Source of the DNA: Jeotgalicoccus psychrophilus DSM 19085
GTDB lineage: Bacteria > Bacillota > Bacilli > Staphylococcales > Salinicoccaceae
NCBI RefSeq assembly: GCF_000425845.1
Contig: NZ_AUEF01000001.1
Location: 1 to 64,000 of the forward strand
Length of the DNA: 64,000 nucleotides
Reading direction: 5' to 3'
The position numbers and the translations under genes were made by a program. Positions 55,562 through 64,000 of this stretch are shown here, piece after piece; within the stretch, counting starts at the first letter, position 1, and each line of letters opens with the position of its first letter. The notes under the pieces were generated by a model. The model did no database searches. It saw only the letters and a list, made by a program, of their open reading frames with translations, and was not told where the DNA came from.

Positions 55562-55595
55562 AAATAAAGAGCGATAGTATCATCGCTCTTTATTT
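55562..55595. terminator. Bidirectional terminator after rpsA
   Basis: A perfect 14-bp stem, AAATAAAGAGCGAT with ATCGCTCTTTATTT, has a 6-nt loop between the rpsA stop and der. It works for the minus-strand rpsA transcript and has A/T flanks on both sides. Confidence 0.85.
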
Positions 55596-55611
55596 ATGAG
55601 TGAGTCTAATA

Positions 55612-56862
55612 TTATAAGTCTAAGTTTTTAAAACGATCGCCGAACACGTCACCTAAAGTTGGTGCGTCATCGTCATTATCATCTGTGTAAACCTGTGTAT
55701 TTTCTTCGCGCTTAGCCTGTTTAGGCTTAGCCGGAGCTGTTTCTAAAGCTTTAATTGATAGTGAAATTTTCTCGTTATCTTTATCAAGACCGATGATTTT
55801 CACTTCGATTTGCTGTTCTTCTTTAAGCACGTCCCCTGGTACATTTACGTGTTCATGTGCAATTTCTGAAATGTGCACAAGACCTTCAACACCCGGTTCG
55901 ACTTCAACGAATGCACCGAAGTCAACTAAACGTTTAACAGTACCTGTTAACACATCGCCTGTGTTGTGAGTATCGATAAACTTGTTGAATGGAGATTCGC
56001 CTGCCTGTTTAATAGATAAGCTGATACGTTCCTGTTCAGGATTTACATCGAGAACTTTAACTTGTACCTTCTGACCGATTTCAACTGCATCTTCGACACT
56101 GTTAACCCGGCTGTAGCTTAGTTCTGAAATATGAGCAAGACCGTCTACGCTGCCAATGTTGATGAATGCACCGAAAGTAGTAGTACGAACAACTTCACCT
56201 TCAATGATGCTGCCGACTTCCAGGTCTTCAAGTTCAGCCTGGCGGTGTTTCGACTTTTCACCTTCTACAATGCGTTTGCGGTTAAGAATTACTCTGTTTT
56301 TCTCCTGATCGATATCTTCGACTTTAACTTCCAGAGTCTGACCGTTGAATTGTTCAAGGTCTTCAATATATTCATCAGAAAGAAGTGATGCAGGAATAAA
56401 TCCTCTAACGCCAACATCTAATACCAGACCGGCCTTAACTGCTTCTACAACAGTACCTTCAAGCGTTGCATCAGCATTCTGCTTCTGTTTTAAATCTTCA
56501 TAAGCTTTCTGTTCATCAAGCTTGCGCATTGAAACAATGATGTTTTTAGCATCATCTTCAACTTTGATAACTACTGCAGTGATTGAATCATCAAGTGCAA
56601 TAATATCGTTCGGGTGCTCGATACGTTTGTTTGTAAGCTGACTGATTGGAATTATGCCTTCGTAATCAGAATCATCTACTTGAACTTTTACAAACTTATC
56701 TTCGATGTTAAAAATCGTACCTGTTACTGTGTCACCCACTGCAAACGGACTGTTTTCAGCCGTCTCAGTTTCATTTTTCAAATCTGCGTTGTTGTCAGGT
56801 GCGTCGTTTGACTGTGTTTCCTCAATGTTTGATTCTTCGTTCTTAATGTCTTCTGTCGCCAT
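55612..56862 (-). CDS. rpsA: S1 RNA-binding domain protein (RpsA/YpfD)
   Basis: The protein has 416 residues with an acidic N-terminal leader (about 1-40) and four S1 motifs. Domains 3 and 4 are the most typical (TTFGAFINIGSVDGLAHISELS and VDFGAFVEVEPGVEGLVHIS). It is the short Firmicute S1 homologue (YpfD), with four rather than six domains, and is probably involved in mRNA binding to or near the ribosome. GGAGGC precedes the ATG. It lies downstream of plsC and cmk. Confidence 0.93.
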   Translation of the reverse strand: MATEDIKNEESNIEETQSNDAPDNNADLKNETETAENSPFAVGDTVTGTIFNIEDKFVKVQVDDSDYEGIIPISQLTNKRIEHPNDIIALDDSITAVVIKVEDDAKNIIVSMRKLDEQKAYEDLKQKQNADATLEGTVVEAVKAGLVLDVGVRGFIPASLLSDEYIEDLEQFNGQTLEVKVEDIDQEKNRVILNRKRIVEGEKSKHRQAELEDLEVGSIIEGEVVRTTTFGAFINIGSVDGLAHISELSYSRVNSVEDAVEIGQKVQVKVLDVNPEQERISLSIKQAGESPFNKFIDTHNTGDVLTGTVKRLVDFGAFVEVEPGVEGLVHISEIAHEHVNVPGDVLKEEQQIEVKIIGLDKDNEKISLSIKALETAPAKPKQAKREENTQVYTDDNDDDAPTLGDVFGDRFKNLDL

Positions 56863-56931
56863 GTGCTTGCCTCCAATTACTATACAGTGTATATAAATAA
56901 CTTCTTACAAATCGAACCTTTTGTCAAGTGA

Positions 56932-57513
56932 TTATTCTGAAAATAGTAAATTGTTAAGATTTTCTTCCAATTTACGTGTTAAATCCTTGCGGGTATTGCC
57001 CGACTCTAAAAATTCTTCGGTGTTAATTGGTTTTCCAAATACTATTGTAACACCCTTTTTACGATTATACTCGCCTTTAATAACAACTGGTACAATCGGT
57101 GCTTCGGATTTCGAAGCGATAAAGCTCGCACCTTCCTGCAGATTCTGCAGCTGTTTAACGTCGCCTTTGTTGCGGTGCCCTTCAGGGAATATTAACAGAC
57201 AGCGGTCTTCTTTCAGTGCGTTTATAGAAGTTTTAAGCGCTGCTCTGTCACTTTTTCCGCGCGATACAGGAATTGCATTTAGGCTCGGGAAAACTTTGCC
57301 GATGACCGGCAGCTCAAATAATTCCGATTTTGCAAAGAATGACAGCTGACGGTCAAGTGCAAGACCGATTAAAGGCGGATCAAAATCCGACACGTGGTTT
57401 GAGCAGAGCATAACAGGACCTGATGACGGCACTCTGTCTTCGCCGATGATTGTTATTTTAAATCTCAGTTTGTAATAGCATTTAATTAAAAACTTTGCAA
57501 TTTCATAAATCAT
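56932..57513 (-). CDS. plsC: 1-acyl-sn-glycerol-3-phosphate acyltransferase
   Basis: The protein has 193 residues with one N-terminal hydrophobic segment. The acyltransferase motifs are all visible: CSNHVSDFDPPL (catalytic HX4D), the GKVFPSLNAIPVSRG substrate block, LLIFPEGHRNKG and PIVPVVIKG. It adds the second acyl chain to make phosphatidic acid. It starts immediately after the cmk stop (TAAATG), so the two are co-translated. Confidence 0.93.
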   Translation of the reverse strand: MIYEIAKFLIKCYYKLRFKITIIGEDRVPSSGPVMLCSNHVSDFDPPLIGLALDRQLSFFAKSELFELPVIGKVFPSLNAIPVSRGKSDRAALKTSINALKEDRCLLIFPEGHRNKGDVKQLQNLQEGASFIASKSEAPIVPVVIKGEYNRKKGVTIVFGKPINTEEFLESGNTRKDLTRKLEENLNNLLFSE

Positions 57514-58167
57514 TTACTGTACCTCCAGTTTATCTTCGACCAGCTGAATTATTTTCTGTTCTGCTTCATCGATCGATAAATAACTCGTATCGAGAAGGGT
57601 GGCATCTTCAGCTTGTACGAGCGGTGAAATTTCTCTCATGCTGTCAAATTCATCACGGCGGATGATTTCTGCAGTCAGTGTAGCGAGATCAATATTGTTG
57701 CCGCGTGCAGTTTCTTCAAGCAGCCTGCGTTGTGCTCTGACTGCAGGCGAAGCCTGCATAAAGATTTTAACATCAGCATCCGGCAGCACAGTCGTGCCGA
57801 TATCTCTGCCGTCCATAACAACATTGCTGGTTCTGCTGATTTCACGCTGCATCTCGACGAGATATGTTCTGACTTCGCCGATTGCAGATACACGGCTGAC
57901 ATTATTAGTGACTTCCGGCGAGCGGATTTCAGCGGATACATCTTTATCATTTAAATATACTTCGTCATTAATGCCAAACGTAATATGAATGTGTGATGCG
58001 ATATCCTTAATAACATCATCACCGTGTTCAAGCACGTACAGTGTGACTGCACGGTACATTGCACCGGTATCGATATATAAAAACTCTAATTTTTTTGCGA
58101 CGCGTTTTGCGATTGTACTCTTGCCGGCAGCCGCCGGCCCGTCAATTGCGATGCTGATATGTGACAT
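57514..58167 (-). CDS. cmk: Cytidylate kinase
   Basis: The enzyme phosphorylates CMP and dCMP. The 217 residues have the P-loop DGPAAAGKSTIAKRVA, FLYIDTGAMYRAVTL, VVMDGRDIGTTVLPDADVKI, and RRDEFDSMREISPL in the lid and substrate region. The ATG at 58167 lies 6 nt after AGGG; the start at 58185 overlaps that site. It is followed by plsC. Confidence 0.96.
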   Translation of the reverse strand: MSHISIAIDGPAAAGKSTIAKRVAKKLEFLYIDTGAMYRAVTLYVLEHGDDVIKDIASHIHITFGINDEVYLNDKDVSAEIRSPEVTNNVSRVSAIGEVRTYLVEMQREISRTSNVVMDGRDIGTTVLPDADVKIFMQASPAVRAQRRLLEETARGNNIDLATLTAEIIRRDEFDSMREISPLVQAEDATLLDTSYLSIDEAEQKIIQLVEDKLEVQ

Positions 58168-58185
58168 TTGATGCCCTACTTTCAT

Positions 58186-59217
58186 TTACGGTATTATAAG
58201 TTCCTGCCCGACACTTAAACTATCGGGTGTGACGCCGTTTGCTTCCATGATGCGCTGTACATTCTCTGCACTGCCGTCACCGTAATACTGAATTGCAATA
58301 CGGTATAAATTATCCTGGGGTGTGACGACGTGCGATGCATTGGCGTTTTGTGTTTCAGAAGAATCGGACTCTGTATCTGTCTCAGTATCTTCTGCTGTTT
58401 CAGTTTCTTCTTCAGGCTCTGCTGCAGGTTCGTCTTCTTCTGACTCAGCGCTGTCTGCTTCAGCTTCTTCTGTATCGGCGCCGTCTTCTTTACTGCGGAT
58501 GGCACTAAGCGCAGCTTCTTCAAGCTCCTGAAGTTCTTCCTGAGAATAATCTGTTTCGATGTTTTTCGCAGCTAAATCTTCATTGCGGTTTGCTGCGAGG
58601 CGTCTTTCATGTTCAGCTTTTTGTGCTTCAAGTTCGTCGTTAAAACCTTCTTCGCTATCTTCTTCAGCTCCGCTATTATCAGCAGTCTCTTCAGAAGTGT
58701 TTTCCTCGGCCAGCTGAATTTCATCATTCAGTGACGGCCAGAAGTTAGAAAATATTAAGAATGCAAATAAGACTGTAATCGGAATTAACACGAGGACAGC
58801 AAGCACCCATGGAAGCATGCGTTTTTTACTGCCGTTATTCTTCTCCGGTTTTTTGCCTGTTTTCTTTGCAGCACCGAGGCCGCCGAGCTTTTCTTTTGAA
58901 ATCTTAATCTCGTTTTTAATACGGTTTTGATATGAAGAAAATTTGCCTGCAAATAACGCTTTGCCCTTAGCGGCGTTCTCAGCGCTGAAATACCCTTTCA
59001 GCTTATCGGTAAAGTTATTTTCTTTTTGCTGTTTTTTTGGCGCTGATTTTTTCTCCGGCGGTTTATTCTCGCCGGTCTCTTTAGTTTTGTGCCGCGCACT
59101 GCGGCTTAAAGTTTCGCGGTTTTCTTTTTCTGACTTTTTGCTGCCTGCATTTGTTTTACTAGATTTTTCATCCTGTGCCCGCTTATGTTTAATATCTTTG
59201 TAGAAATCATCTTTCAT
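58186..59217 (-). CDS. LysM-domain membrane protein, EbpS-like
   Basis: The protein has 343 residues: a long, basic, lysine-rich cytoplasmic region (about 1-135), one membrane span (about 138-162) and an external Glu/Asp/Ser-rich stretch with repeated E and D runs (about 175-295). A single C-terminal LysM domain follows (VVTPQDNLYRIAIQYYGDG, ending GQELIIP). The LysM domain is close to that of S. aureus elastin-binding protein EbpS, and the neighbours (cmk, fer, srrAB) fit. It is shorter than EbpS. Elastin binding is not inferred; peptidoglycan contact by LysM is. Confidence 0.86.
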   Translation of the reverse strand: MKDDFYKDIKHKRAQDEKSSKTNAGSKKSEKENRETLSRSARHKTKETGENKPPEKKSAPKKQQKENNFTDKLKGYFSAENAAKGKALFAGKFSSYQNRIKNEIKISKEKLGGLGAAKKTGKKPEKNNGSKKRMLPWVLAVLVLIPITVLFAFLIFSNFWPSLNDEIQLAEENTSEETADNSGAEEDSEEGFNDELEAQKAEHERRLAANRNEDLAAKNIETDYSQEELQELEEAALSAIRSKEDGADTEEAEADSAESEEDEPAAEPEEETETAEDTETDTESDSSETQNANASHVVTPQDNLYRIAIQYYGDGSAENVQRIMEANGVTPDSLSVGQELIIP

Positions 59218-59251
59218 AGCGCATTCTCCTAGTAACTTCATTCTTAGTTTA

Positions 59252-59280
59252 ATTATATATTGTTTGAAAGGACATTTAAA
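59252..59280 (-). promoter_or_regulatory. Probable promoter of the EbpS-like gene
   Basis: TTTAAA (59280-59275) and a perfect TATAAT (59257-59252) are 17 bp apart on the minus strand. The start at 59217 is about 35 bp downstream. Confidence 0.65.
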
Positions 59281-59384
59281 GAGTAATCATCCTTCCGATG
59301 GATTGTTGACGAATTCAATGATTGTTCATTGATAAATTTTTGATTTTCTCTTAATATTAGTTATGAACTAATCGTAAACGTTAA

Positions 59385-59651
<267 letters not shown>

Positions 59652-59668
59652 AATTTATTAAGATAAAG

Positions 59669-59700
59669 GATGGGACCGACACGGTCCTGTCCTTTTTTTG
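59669..59700 (+). terminator. Terminator after fer
   Basis: GGATGGGACCG and CGGTCCTGTCC pair (with one mismatch) around ACA and are followed by T7. It lies 17 bp after the ferredoxin stop. Confidence 0.85.
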
Positions 59701-59776
59701 AATGCTGTCGTACTTTAAAGCACGATTCTGCTAAAAACATCCCGGAATACGGCAATGTGAAATCTTCTCTCTCCGC

Positions 59777-59806
59777 ATAAAAAAGTCATCCGGCTCAACC
59801 GGATGA
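59777..59806 (-). terminator. Terminator after ribU
   Basis: A perfect 9-bp stem, GTCATCCGG with CCGGATGAC, has a 5-nt loop and on the minus strand is followed by T6. It lies 12 bp after the ribU stop and ends the srrA-srrB-ribU transcript. Confidence 0.88.
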
Positions 59807-59818
59807 CCATAAATTACA

Positions 59819-60382
59819 TTATTGTCTGTTTATCAGAACAGGAAGTGCTTTTTTATAAATTACATAACAAATCAGACTTAGAATAACCCCTTTAACGATA
59901 TTGAACGGAATGATTCCCGCCGTAATTACCGTACGCAGATTATTAATAATATCTGTCTGGTCAACGATCAGACCGTATGCCGGCAGCAGAACGAAGTAAT
60001 TCAGTACTGCAAGCGCCAGGGTCAGCACGATAGTTCCGGCAATGAATCCTGCGATTAAACTTTTCGCAGTTTTACGTTTGTAGTAAATAAAATATACAGG
60101 CAGCAGGAATGAAAATGCTGCGAGCAGGTTTGCAATCGGTCCGATCGGCTCACTTGCCATTAATATACTGTACAGCACTATTTTCAAAATGATGATTAAC
60201 GAACCGCCGACGCCTCCGAATAGTATAAAGCCGATAAAGGCCGGTATATCAGATAAATCGAGCATTAAAAACGGCGGCAGGAATGGCAACGGAAATTGTA
60301 TCAGCATCAGAATGAATGATAATGCACTTAATATACTGATGTAAATAATTTTTCTCAGGCGATGTCTGTCCAAATCGCTCAT
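59819..60382 (-). CDS. ribU: Riboflavin ECF transporter S component RibU
   Basis: This substrate-binding membrane subunit of an energy-coupling-factor transporter has 187 residues and about six spans. The segment FLPPFLMLDLSDIPAFIGF and the following glycine-rich GGVGGSL are typical of RibU/FmnP. It needs the shared EcfAA'T module encoded elsewhere. It lies 6 bp after srrB and no FMN riboswitch is seen in front, so it is expressed with the two-component system. This pairing beside fer resembles S. aureus. Confidence 0.9.
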   Translation of the reverse strand: MSDLDRHRLRKIIYISILSALSFILMLIQFPLPFLPPFLMLDLSDIPAFIGFILFGGVGGSLIIILKIVLYSILMASEPIGPIANLLAAFSFLLPVYFIYYKRKTAKSLIAGFIAGTIVLTLALAVLNYFVLLPAYGLIVDQTDIINNLRTVITAGIIPFNIVKGVILSLICYVIYKKALPVLINRQ

Positions 60383-60388
60383 TCCTTT

Positions 60389-62074
60389 CTATTCTTTAGG
60401 TAGTTTAATAGTGAACGTTGTACCTTCGCCGAAGATACTGTCTGCAGCAATCGTTCCGCTGTGCTTCTTAATAATATTGCTGACAATATATAAACCGAGT
60501 CCGGTGCCGTGTTTTCCTCTTGTCCGCGCTTCGTCCACTTTATAAAAGCGTTCAAATATATGTTTAATATTTTCTCGTTTTATACCGGTTCCGGTATCGC
60601 TGACTTCGATTGTTACACAGTCTTCATCTTCTGCAATATTTATTGTAATCACATCGCCGGCTTTTGTATAGCGGATTGCGTTATCGATTAAATTCGTGAA
60701 GACCTGGTTCAGTTTATCGTAATCGAATGGAAACGTGACAGTTTCACTGCCGGCATTAATATTCAGCTCAATGTTGTTATCTTTAAGTTTATAATCAAAA
60801 CGCTGGTGCAGCTCGTGAAGCAGCAGAGTAAAGTTACGCGATTTAATATCATAAAGGACATCATCTGAATCCATGCGTGCAATAATCAGCAGTTCCGAGA
60901 CGAGTTTGTTCATGCGGTCGGATTCATCTTTAATAATCGAGACCATTTCCTTAACTTCTTCCGGTTCAGTAACGATATCATCTAACAGAGCTTCTGAATA
61001 GCCGCTCAGCATCACCATCGGTGTTTTAAGTTCATGGGAAACGCTCGAAATAAAGTCTGTTCTCATCTTTTCAGTATTGTATTCATCCGTAATATCACGA
61101 ATCAGCACGGTTACGCCGTTTTGTTCTTCAAGTGATTTAACGGGAGACATTGCCAGCTGTAAATGCAAATCTTCAATATCGAGACGTTCAAGGTGGTTTT
61201 CATCTGATTCAGAGACGTCGATAATAAGCGATTTAAAGTATTCAAATTCTTCTTCAGACTGCTGGAACAGTTCATAGTAGCTCCGACCCCTGTCGTTCGA
61301 ATAGACAGGCTCTCCGGACGTATTAAAGTACATAAGACCGTTCGACAGAGAAGAGAATACAGTTTCCCTTAAATTTTTCTCGTGTGTCAGTTCTGTAATC
61401 GTACTTTTAATATTATCATTCATCTTATTAAAGGCCAATGTCAACTCACCGATTTCATCTCTCGATGTCACTTTCAGCTGATTGTAATTCCCGCCTGCTG
61501 TTGAGAACGAGGAATTTTTCAGCGCAATAAGCGGCTTAGTAATTCTTGAAATTAGGAAAAATGCAAAAAAAGTCGTAATCAGAAACAGAATCGCCGCAGT
61601 GATAATTAAAATAATTAATACTGTTAAAAATGACTGGTTCAAAGTATCGAGATCGCTGTATTTAATAATCGCAGTATCGGATTCAAAGAACTCGCTTAAA
61701 TCTGATACTTTAACCATAAACTCGCGGTCGTTAATATCGTTAACGATAAACGTGCTGCTCGACAGGTTTGAAGTGGTAATCTCGTTGTAAATCTCTTCGG
61801 CTATCTGGTTGCTGCCCGCGATAAACTGCCCGTCTGAATAAATAATCAGGTTTTCTTCAGCTGCAAGGTATGAGTCGTTTAAATCAAGAGTATGATTGCT
61901 GAGCACAACATTTTCAATCCGGCTCAGTTCTTCTTCCAGATGATCTTCCGTGCTGCCGAGCGCATAGTTCCTGAAGTAAAAACTCAGAATGATAGATAAT
62001 ATAATTAAAACTGTAGTTACTATCATTAAGATAGTAAACCACAGTTTAGTTACAACGCTGGAGAAAAAACTCAT
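60389..62074 (-). CDS. srrB: Respiratory sensor histidine kinase SrrB/ResE
   Basis: The protein has 561 residues: spans at about 10-34 and 148-180 around an extracellular sensor loop, then HAMP (about 180-235), a PAS-like domain (about 250-335), HisKA with SSVSHELKTPMVML and HATPase_c with IDNAIRYT, VSDTGTGI and HGTGLGLYIV. SrrB/ResE responds to oxygen or quinone redox state and controls respiratory and nitrosative stress genes. The start overlaps srrA by 4 bp. I name it by the staphylococcal orthologue; ResE is the Bacillus name. Confidence 0.92.
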   Translation of the reverse strand: MSFFSSVVTKLWFTILMIVTTVLIILSIILSFYFRNYALGSTEDHLEEELSRIENVVLSNHTLDLNDSYLAAEENLIIYSDGQFIAGSNQIAEEIYNEITTSNLSSSTFIVNDINDREFMVKVSDLSEFFESDTAIIKYSDLDTLNQSFLTVLIILIITAAILFLITTFFAFFLISRITKPLIALKNSSFSTAGGNYNQLKVTSRDEIGELTLAFNKMNDNIKSTITELTHEKNLRETVFSSLSNGLMYFNTSGEPVYSNDRGRSYYELFQQSEEEFEYFKSLIIDVSESDENHLERLDIEDLHLQLAMSPVKSLEEQNGVTVLIRDITDEYNTEKMRTDFISSVSHELKTPMVMLSGYSEALLDDIVTEPEEVKEMVSIIKDESDRMNKLVSELLIIARMDSDDVLYDIKSRNFTLLLHELHQRFDYKLKDNNIELNINAGSETVTFPFDYDKLNQVFTNLIDNAIRYTKAGDVITINIAEDEDCVTIEVSDTGTGIKRENIKHIFERFYKVDEARTRGKHGTGLGLYIVSNIIKKHSGTIAADSIFGEGTTFTIKLPKE

Positions 62075-62781
62075 TTGTCATTAACCTCGAATTTATAACC
62101 GATACCCCAGACCGTGTGAATCATCTGGCTGGCTTCAGGAGACACTTTGTTCAGTTTCTCCCGGAGACGCTTAACATGTGTATCGACAGTTCTTAAATCG
62201 CCGTAGAAGTCATAGTTCCATACTTCTTTCAGCAATTCTTCGCGGTTAAATACTTTATCGGGACTCTTCGCTAAAAATAATAACAATTCGTATTCTTTCG
62301 GTGTTAAATTCACCTTTTCATCATCGGCTAAAACGCGGTGAGCGTCGTTGTCGATAACAAGATGTTCATAGACTATCATATCTTTTGCTGATGAATCTTT
62401 TTCGATAAATGCCGTTTCAGAAGAACGGCGTAATATTGCTTTTACTCTGAGGACAACTTCGCGGGGTGAAAACGGCTTAACGATATAGTCGTCGGCACCG
62501 ACTTCAAGTCCTTCAACGCGGTCCCCTTCTTCACCTTTCGCTGTCAGCATAATGACAGGTGTTGATTTTTCCTTGCGCAGTTCTTTTGCGACTTCAATCC
62601 CGTCCATTTCAGGCATCATGAGATCGAGCAGAATACAGTGGAAATCTTCATTAAGTGCAAGCTCCAATGCTTCTTTGCCCTCTCCAGCTTCAGTGATTTC
62701 ATAACCTTCACGTGTAAGGTATAAGTTAAGCAATTTACGAATACGTTCTTCATCATCGACTAATAGTATTTTTTCTGCCAT
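62071..62781 (-). CDS. srrA: Respiratory response regulator SrrA/ResD
   Basis: This OmpR-type regulator of 236 residues has a receiver domain with ILLVDDEERIR, the phospho-aspartate in ILLDLMMPEMDG and VKPFSPRE. The winged helix contains LTPKEYELLLFLA and DTHVKRLREKL, ending VWGIGYKF. It controls respiration genes together with SrrB; the bc complex and ResC in this window are plausible targets. It lies 18 bp after resC, keeping the resC-resD-resE order of bacilli. Confidence 0.93.
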   Translation of the reverse strand: MAEKILLVDDEERIRKLLNLYLTREGYEITEAGEGKEALELALNEDFHCILLDLMMPEMDGIEVAKELRKEKSTPVIMLTAKGEEGDRVEGLEVGADDYIVKPFSPREVVLRVKAILRRSSETAFIEKDSSAKDMIVYEHLVIDNDAHRVLADDEKVNLTPKEYELLLFLAKSPDKVFNREELLKEVWNYDFYGDLRTVDTHVKRLREKLNKVSPEASQMIHTVWGIGYKFEVNDK

Positions 62782-62799
62782 AATAACCCTCTTTTCATA

Positions 62800-64000
62800 T
62801 TATGCGTACGAATGCAGGCCAGCTACAATTAAGTTAATTGCAATCAGGTTAAACAGAATAAGAATGAACCCGCCTACTGCTAACCATGCAGACTTCTCGC
62901 CTTCATATCCGCGGTTTAAGCGCAGGTGAAGGAAGATTGTGTAGAACATAAATGTAATGAATGCCCATGTTTCTTTCGGGTCCCAGCCCCAGAATCTGCT
63001 CCAGGCAATCTGGGCCCAGATTGCAGCGAAGAAAATGCCTCCGAGTGCGAAAAGCGGGAAACCGATAATCACAGAACGATAGCCAATTTCATCCATCAAT
63101 GCAAGGTCAGCTTTCTTAGTTAACGGTTTAACGAGAGCAAAGAGGCGTTTTCTAATAACAAGACGAACAATGCCGTAAGTAATTAAACCGATAATAATTG
63201 ACCAGACTACTGTATTTAAAGTATGTGCTTTAATTACAGGCGGTAAATCAATTCCAAGGTGGAAATGATCTGCGGGCTCATATTCATTATTACCGATATG
63301 TTCTACCGGAATCGCCTCGCTGTAATTTATAAGACTTGGAAGATGGTATTCAGCAATGACCTGCTGCCCCTGCTGATCAGTATAATAGAACTCATCGTTA
63401 TAGCCGACAATATTCTGCATGAATACTGTAGTAACCATATACATAACAACAGTCAAAATACCAATCATTATAGCTTCAAGCCAGCGTGCGCGCCATGAAT
63501 TTTCTTCTGCAGGAATAGCTTTCAATAAGTAGATAAGCCCTGCGACTGCACTCATCGACAGTATACCATAAGACAATGTAACAGTAATAACGTGAATAGC
63601 CAGCCAGTTACTTTGCAGCGCCGGGATAAGCGGCTGAACATCTGTAGAGAACAGACTGCCGTATCCTAACAGAAGCAGTGAGATCGGAATGGCGAACAGA
63701 CCGAATACTTTCGTTCTGAAATAATGATACGTAATTAAGAATCCGCCAATCAGCATAATTGAGAACATCGCTATAAATTCATACATGTTTGAAACCGGAG
63801 CGTGTCCAGTCGCCATCCAGCGCAGAATAAAGTACGCGAGTTCAAGGACGAATGCAATAACGATCATCCAAATTGCAATTTTTTCGTATTTCTTAGATTG
63901 TGATTTCGATTTAATGCTTATGCCGAGCGGTAAAAGTGATACCAGCAGCATAAGAAACGCGATAAATATCAGTGTATTACTCAGTGATAAGAATGTTTCC
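62800..64000 (-). CDS. resC: Cytochrome c maturation protein ResC/CcsB (5' end outside window)
   Basis: The frame is open to the window edge: 16 in-frame codons precede the ATG at 63951, reading ETFLSLSNTLIFIAFL, and these belong to the first span, so the true start lies beyond 64000. The visible part has about eight spans, the tryptophan-rich heme motif WAQIAWSRFWGWDPKETWAF and flanking histidines (ALQSNWLAIH; KAHTLNTVVW). This is the system II cytochrome c synthetase subunit that delivers and attaches heme with ResB. A resB gene is expected just beyond the edge. Confidence 0.93.
   Translation of the reverse strand, partial: ETFLSLSNTLIFIAFLMLLVSLLPLGISIKSKSQSKKYEKIAIWMIVIAFVLELAYFILRWMATGHAPVSNMYEFIAMFSIMLIGGFLITYHYFRTKVFGLFAIPISLLLLGYGSLFSTDVQPLIPALQSNWLAIHVITVTLSYGILSMSAVAGLIYLLKAIPAEENSWRARWLEAIMIGILTVVMYMVTTVFMQNIVGYNDEFYYTDQQGQQVIAEYHLPSLINYSEAIPVEHIGNNEYEPADHFHLGIDLPPVIKAHTLNTVVWSIIIGLITYGIVRLVIRKRLFALVKPLTKKADLALMDEIGYRSVIIGFPLFALGGIFFAAIWAQIAWSRFWGWDPKETWAFITFMFYTIFLHLRLNRGYEGEKSAWLAVGGFILILFNLIAINLIVAGLHSYA

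Noticed and set aside
56863-56931. Promoter of rpsA from the TTGACA at 56922-56927
   Set aside because: The -35 hexamer is perfect, but no -10-like hexamer occurs 16-19 bp downstream, so I do not call it.
59652-60388. FMN riboswitch in front of ribU
   Set aside because: Only 6 bp separate srrB and ribU on the minus strand, and no conserved FMN aptamer blocks are seen; the hairpins downstream are terminators.

Overview
The window is a stretch of bacterial chromosome from a low-GC Gram-positive coccus of the family Staphylococcaceae, and probably not Staphylococcus itself. Gene content and order follow the shared Bacillus/Staphylococcus core: odhAB-arlRS, murG, msrAB-dfrA-thyA, cvfC-ypcP-dynA-ypsC-rnpB-gpsB, recU-pbp, nth-dnaD-asnS-aspB-dinG-birA-cca-bshA, qcrABC, aroABC-ndk-hepT-menG-hepS-hup, gpsA-der-rpsA-cmk, fer-ribU-srrBA. 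Many proteins look most like Staphylococcus homologues (ArlRS, EbpS-type LysM protein, CvfC). A cytochrome bc complex (QcrABC) and a cytochrome c maturation protein (ResC/CcsB) are also present, and to my knowledge S. aureus lacks these. With several acidic, extracellular protein tails this suggests a salt-tolerant relative such as Jeotgalicoccus, Salinicoccus or Nosocomiicoccus. The genus is an inference.

Layout. 1-308: right end of an IS3-family element. 330-8218: branched-chain amino acid carrier, a small conserved protein, 2-oxoglutarate dehydrogenase E2/E1 and the ArlS/ArlR two-component system. 8219-8685: non-coding block with 51-bp tandem repeats. 8686-16780: acetyltransferase, PAP2 phosphatase, MurG, CtpA protease, DeoD, methionine sulfoxide reductases, DHFR and thymidylate synthase. 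16781-24586: a possible 23-residue membrane peptide, a bacilliredoxin, CvfC split in two by a -1 frameshift site, a small zinc-finger protein, an RNase H-like protein, a 5'-3' exonuclease, a double dynamin and an rRNA methyltransferase. 24641-25095: RNase P RNA. 25132-29453: cell division and wall genes (GpsB, YpsA, YppE, RecU, class A PBP). 29454-39388: dispersed repeat, then repair, tRNA charging and processing, biotin and bacillithiol genes. 39389-39807: 41-bp palindromic-core tandem repeats. 39808-49002: membrane peptidase, DUF1405, the bc complex, YpiFBA and the shikimate genes. 49090-54192: NDK, menaquinone side-chain and ring methylation, HU, YphFE and GpsA. 54208-64000: Der, S1 protein, PlsC, Cmk, EbpS-like LysM protein, ferredoxin, riboflavin ECF component, SrrB/SrrA and a partial ResC.

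How the genes fit together. HepS/HepT/MenG make menaquinone, QcrABC oxidises it and passes electrons to cytochrome c, ResC attaches heme to cytochrome c, and SrrAB is the respiratory regulator beside it. MurG, the PBP, GpsB, PAP2, CtpA and EbpS-like proteins serve the envelope. Nearly all genes run on the minus strand as tightly packed operons with 1-20 bp overlaps; only the IS end, recU-pbp, fer and the small peptide are on the plus strand.

The most notable observation is in cvfC. An A7 slippery run is followed after 6 nt by a perfect 9-bp stem-loop, exactly where the reading frame moves by -1 between the two halves of a protein that is a single chain in S. aureus. This has the layout of a programmed ribosomal frameshift signal. 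Further notable items are two unrelated tandem-repeat arrays with palindromic cores and a dispersed intergenic repeat at two loci.
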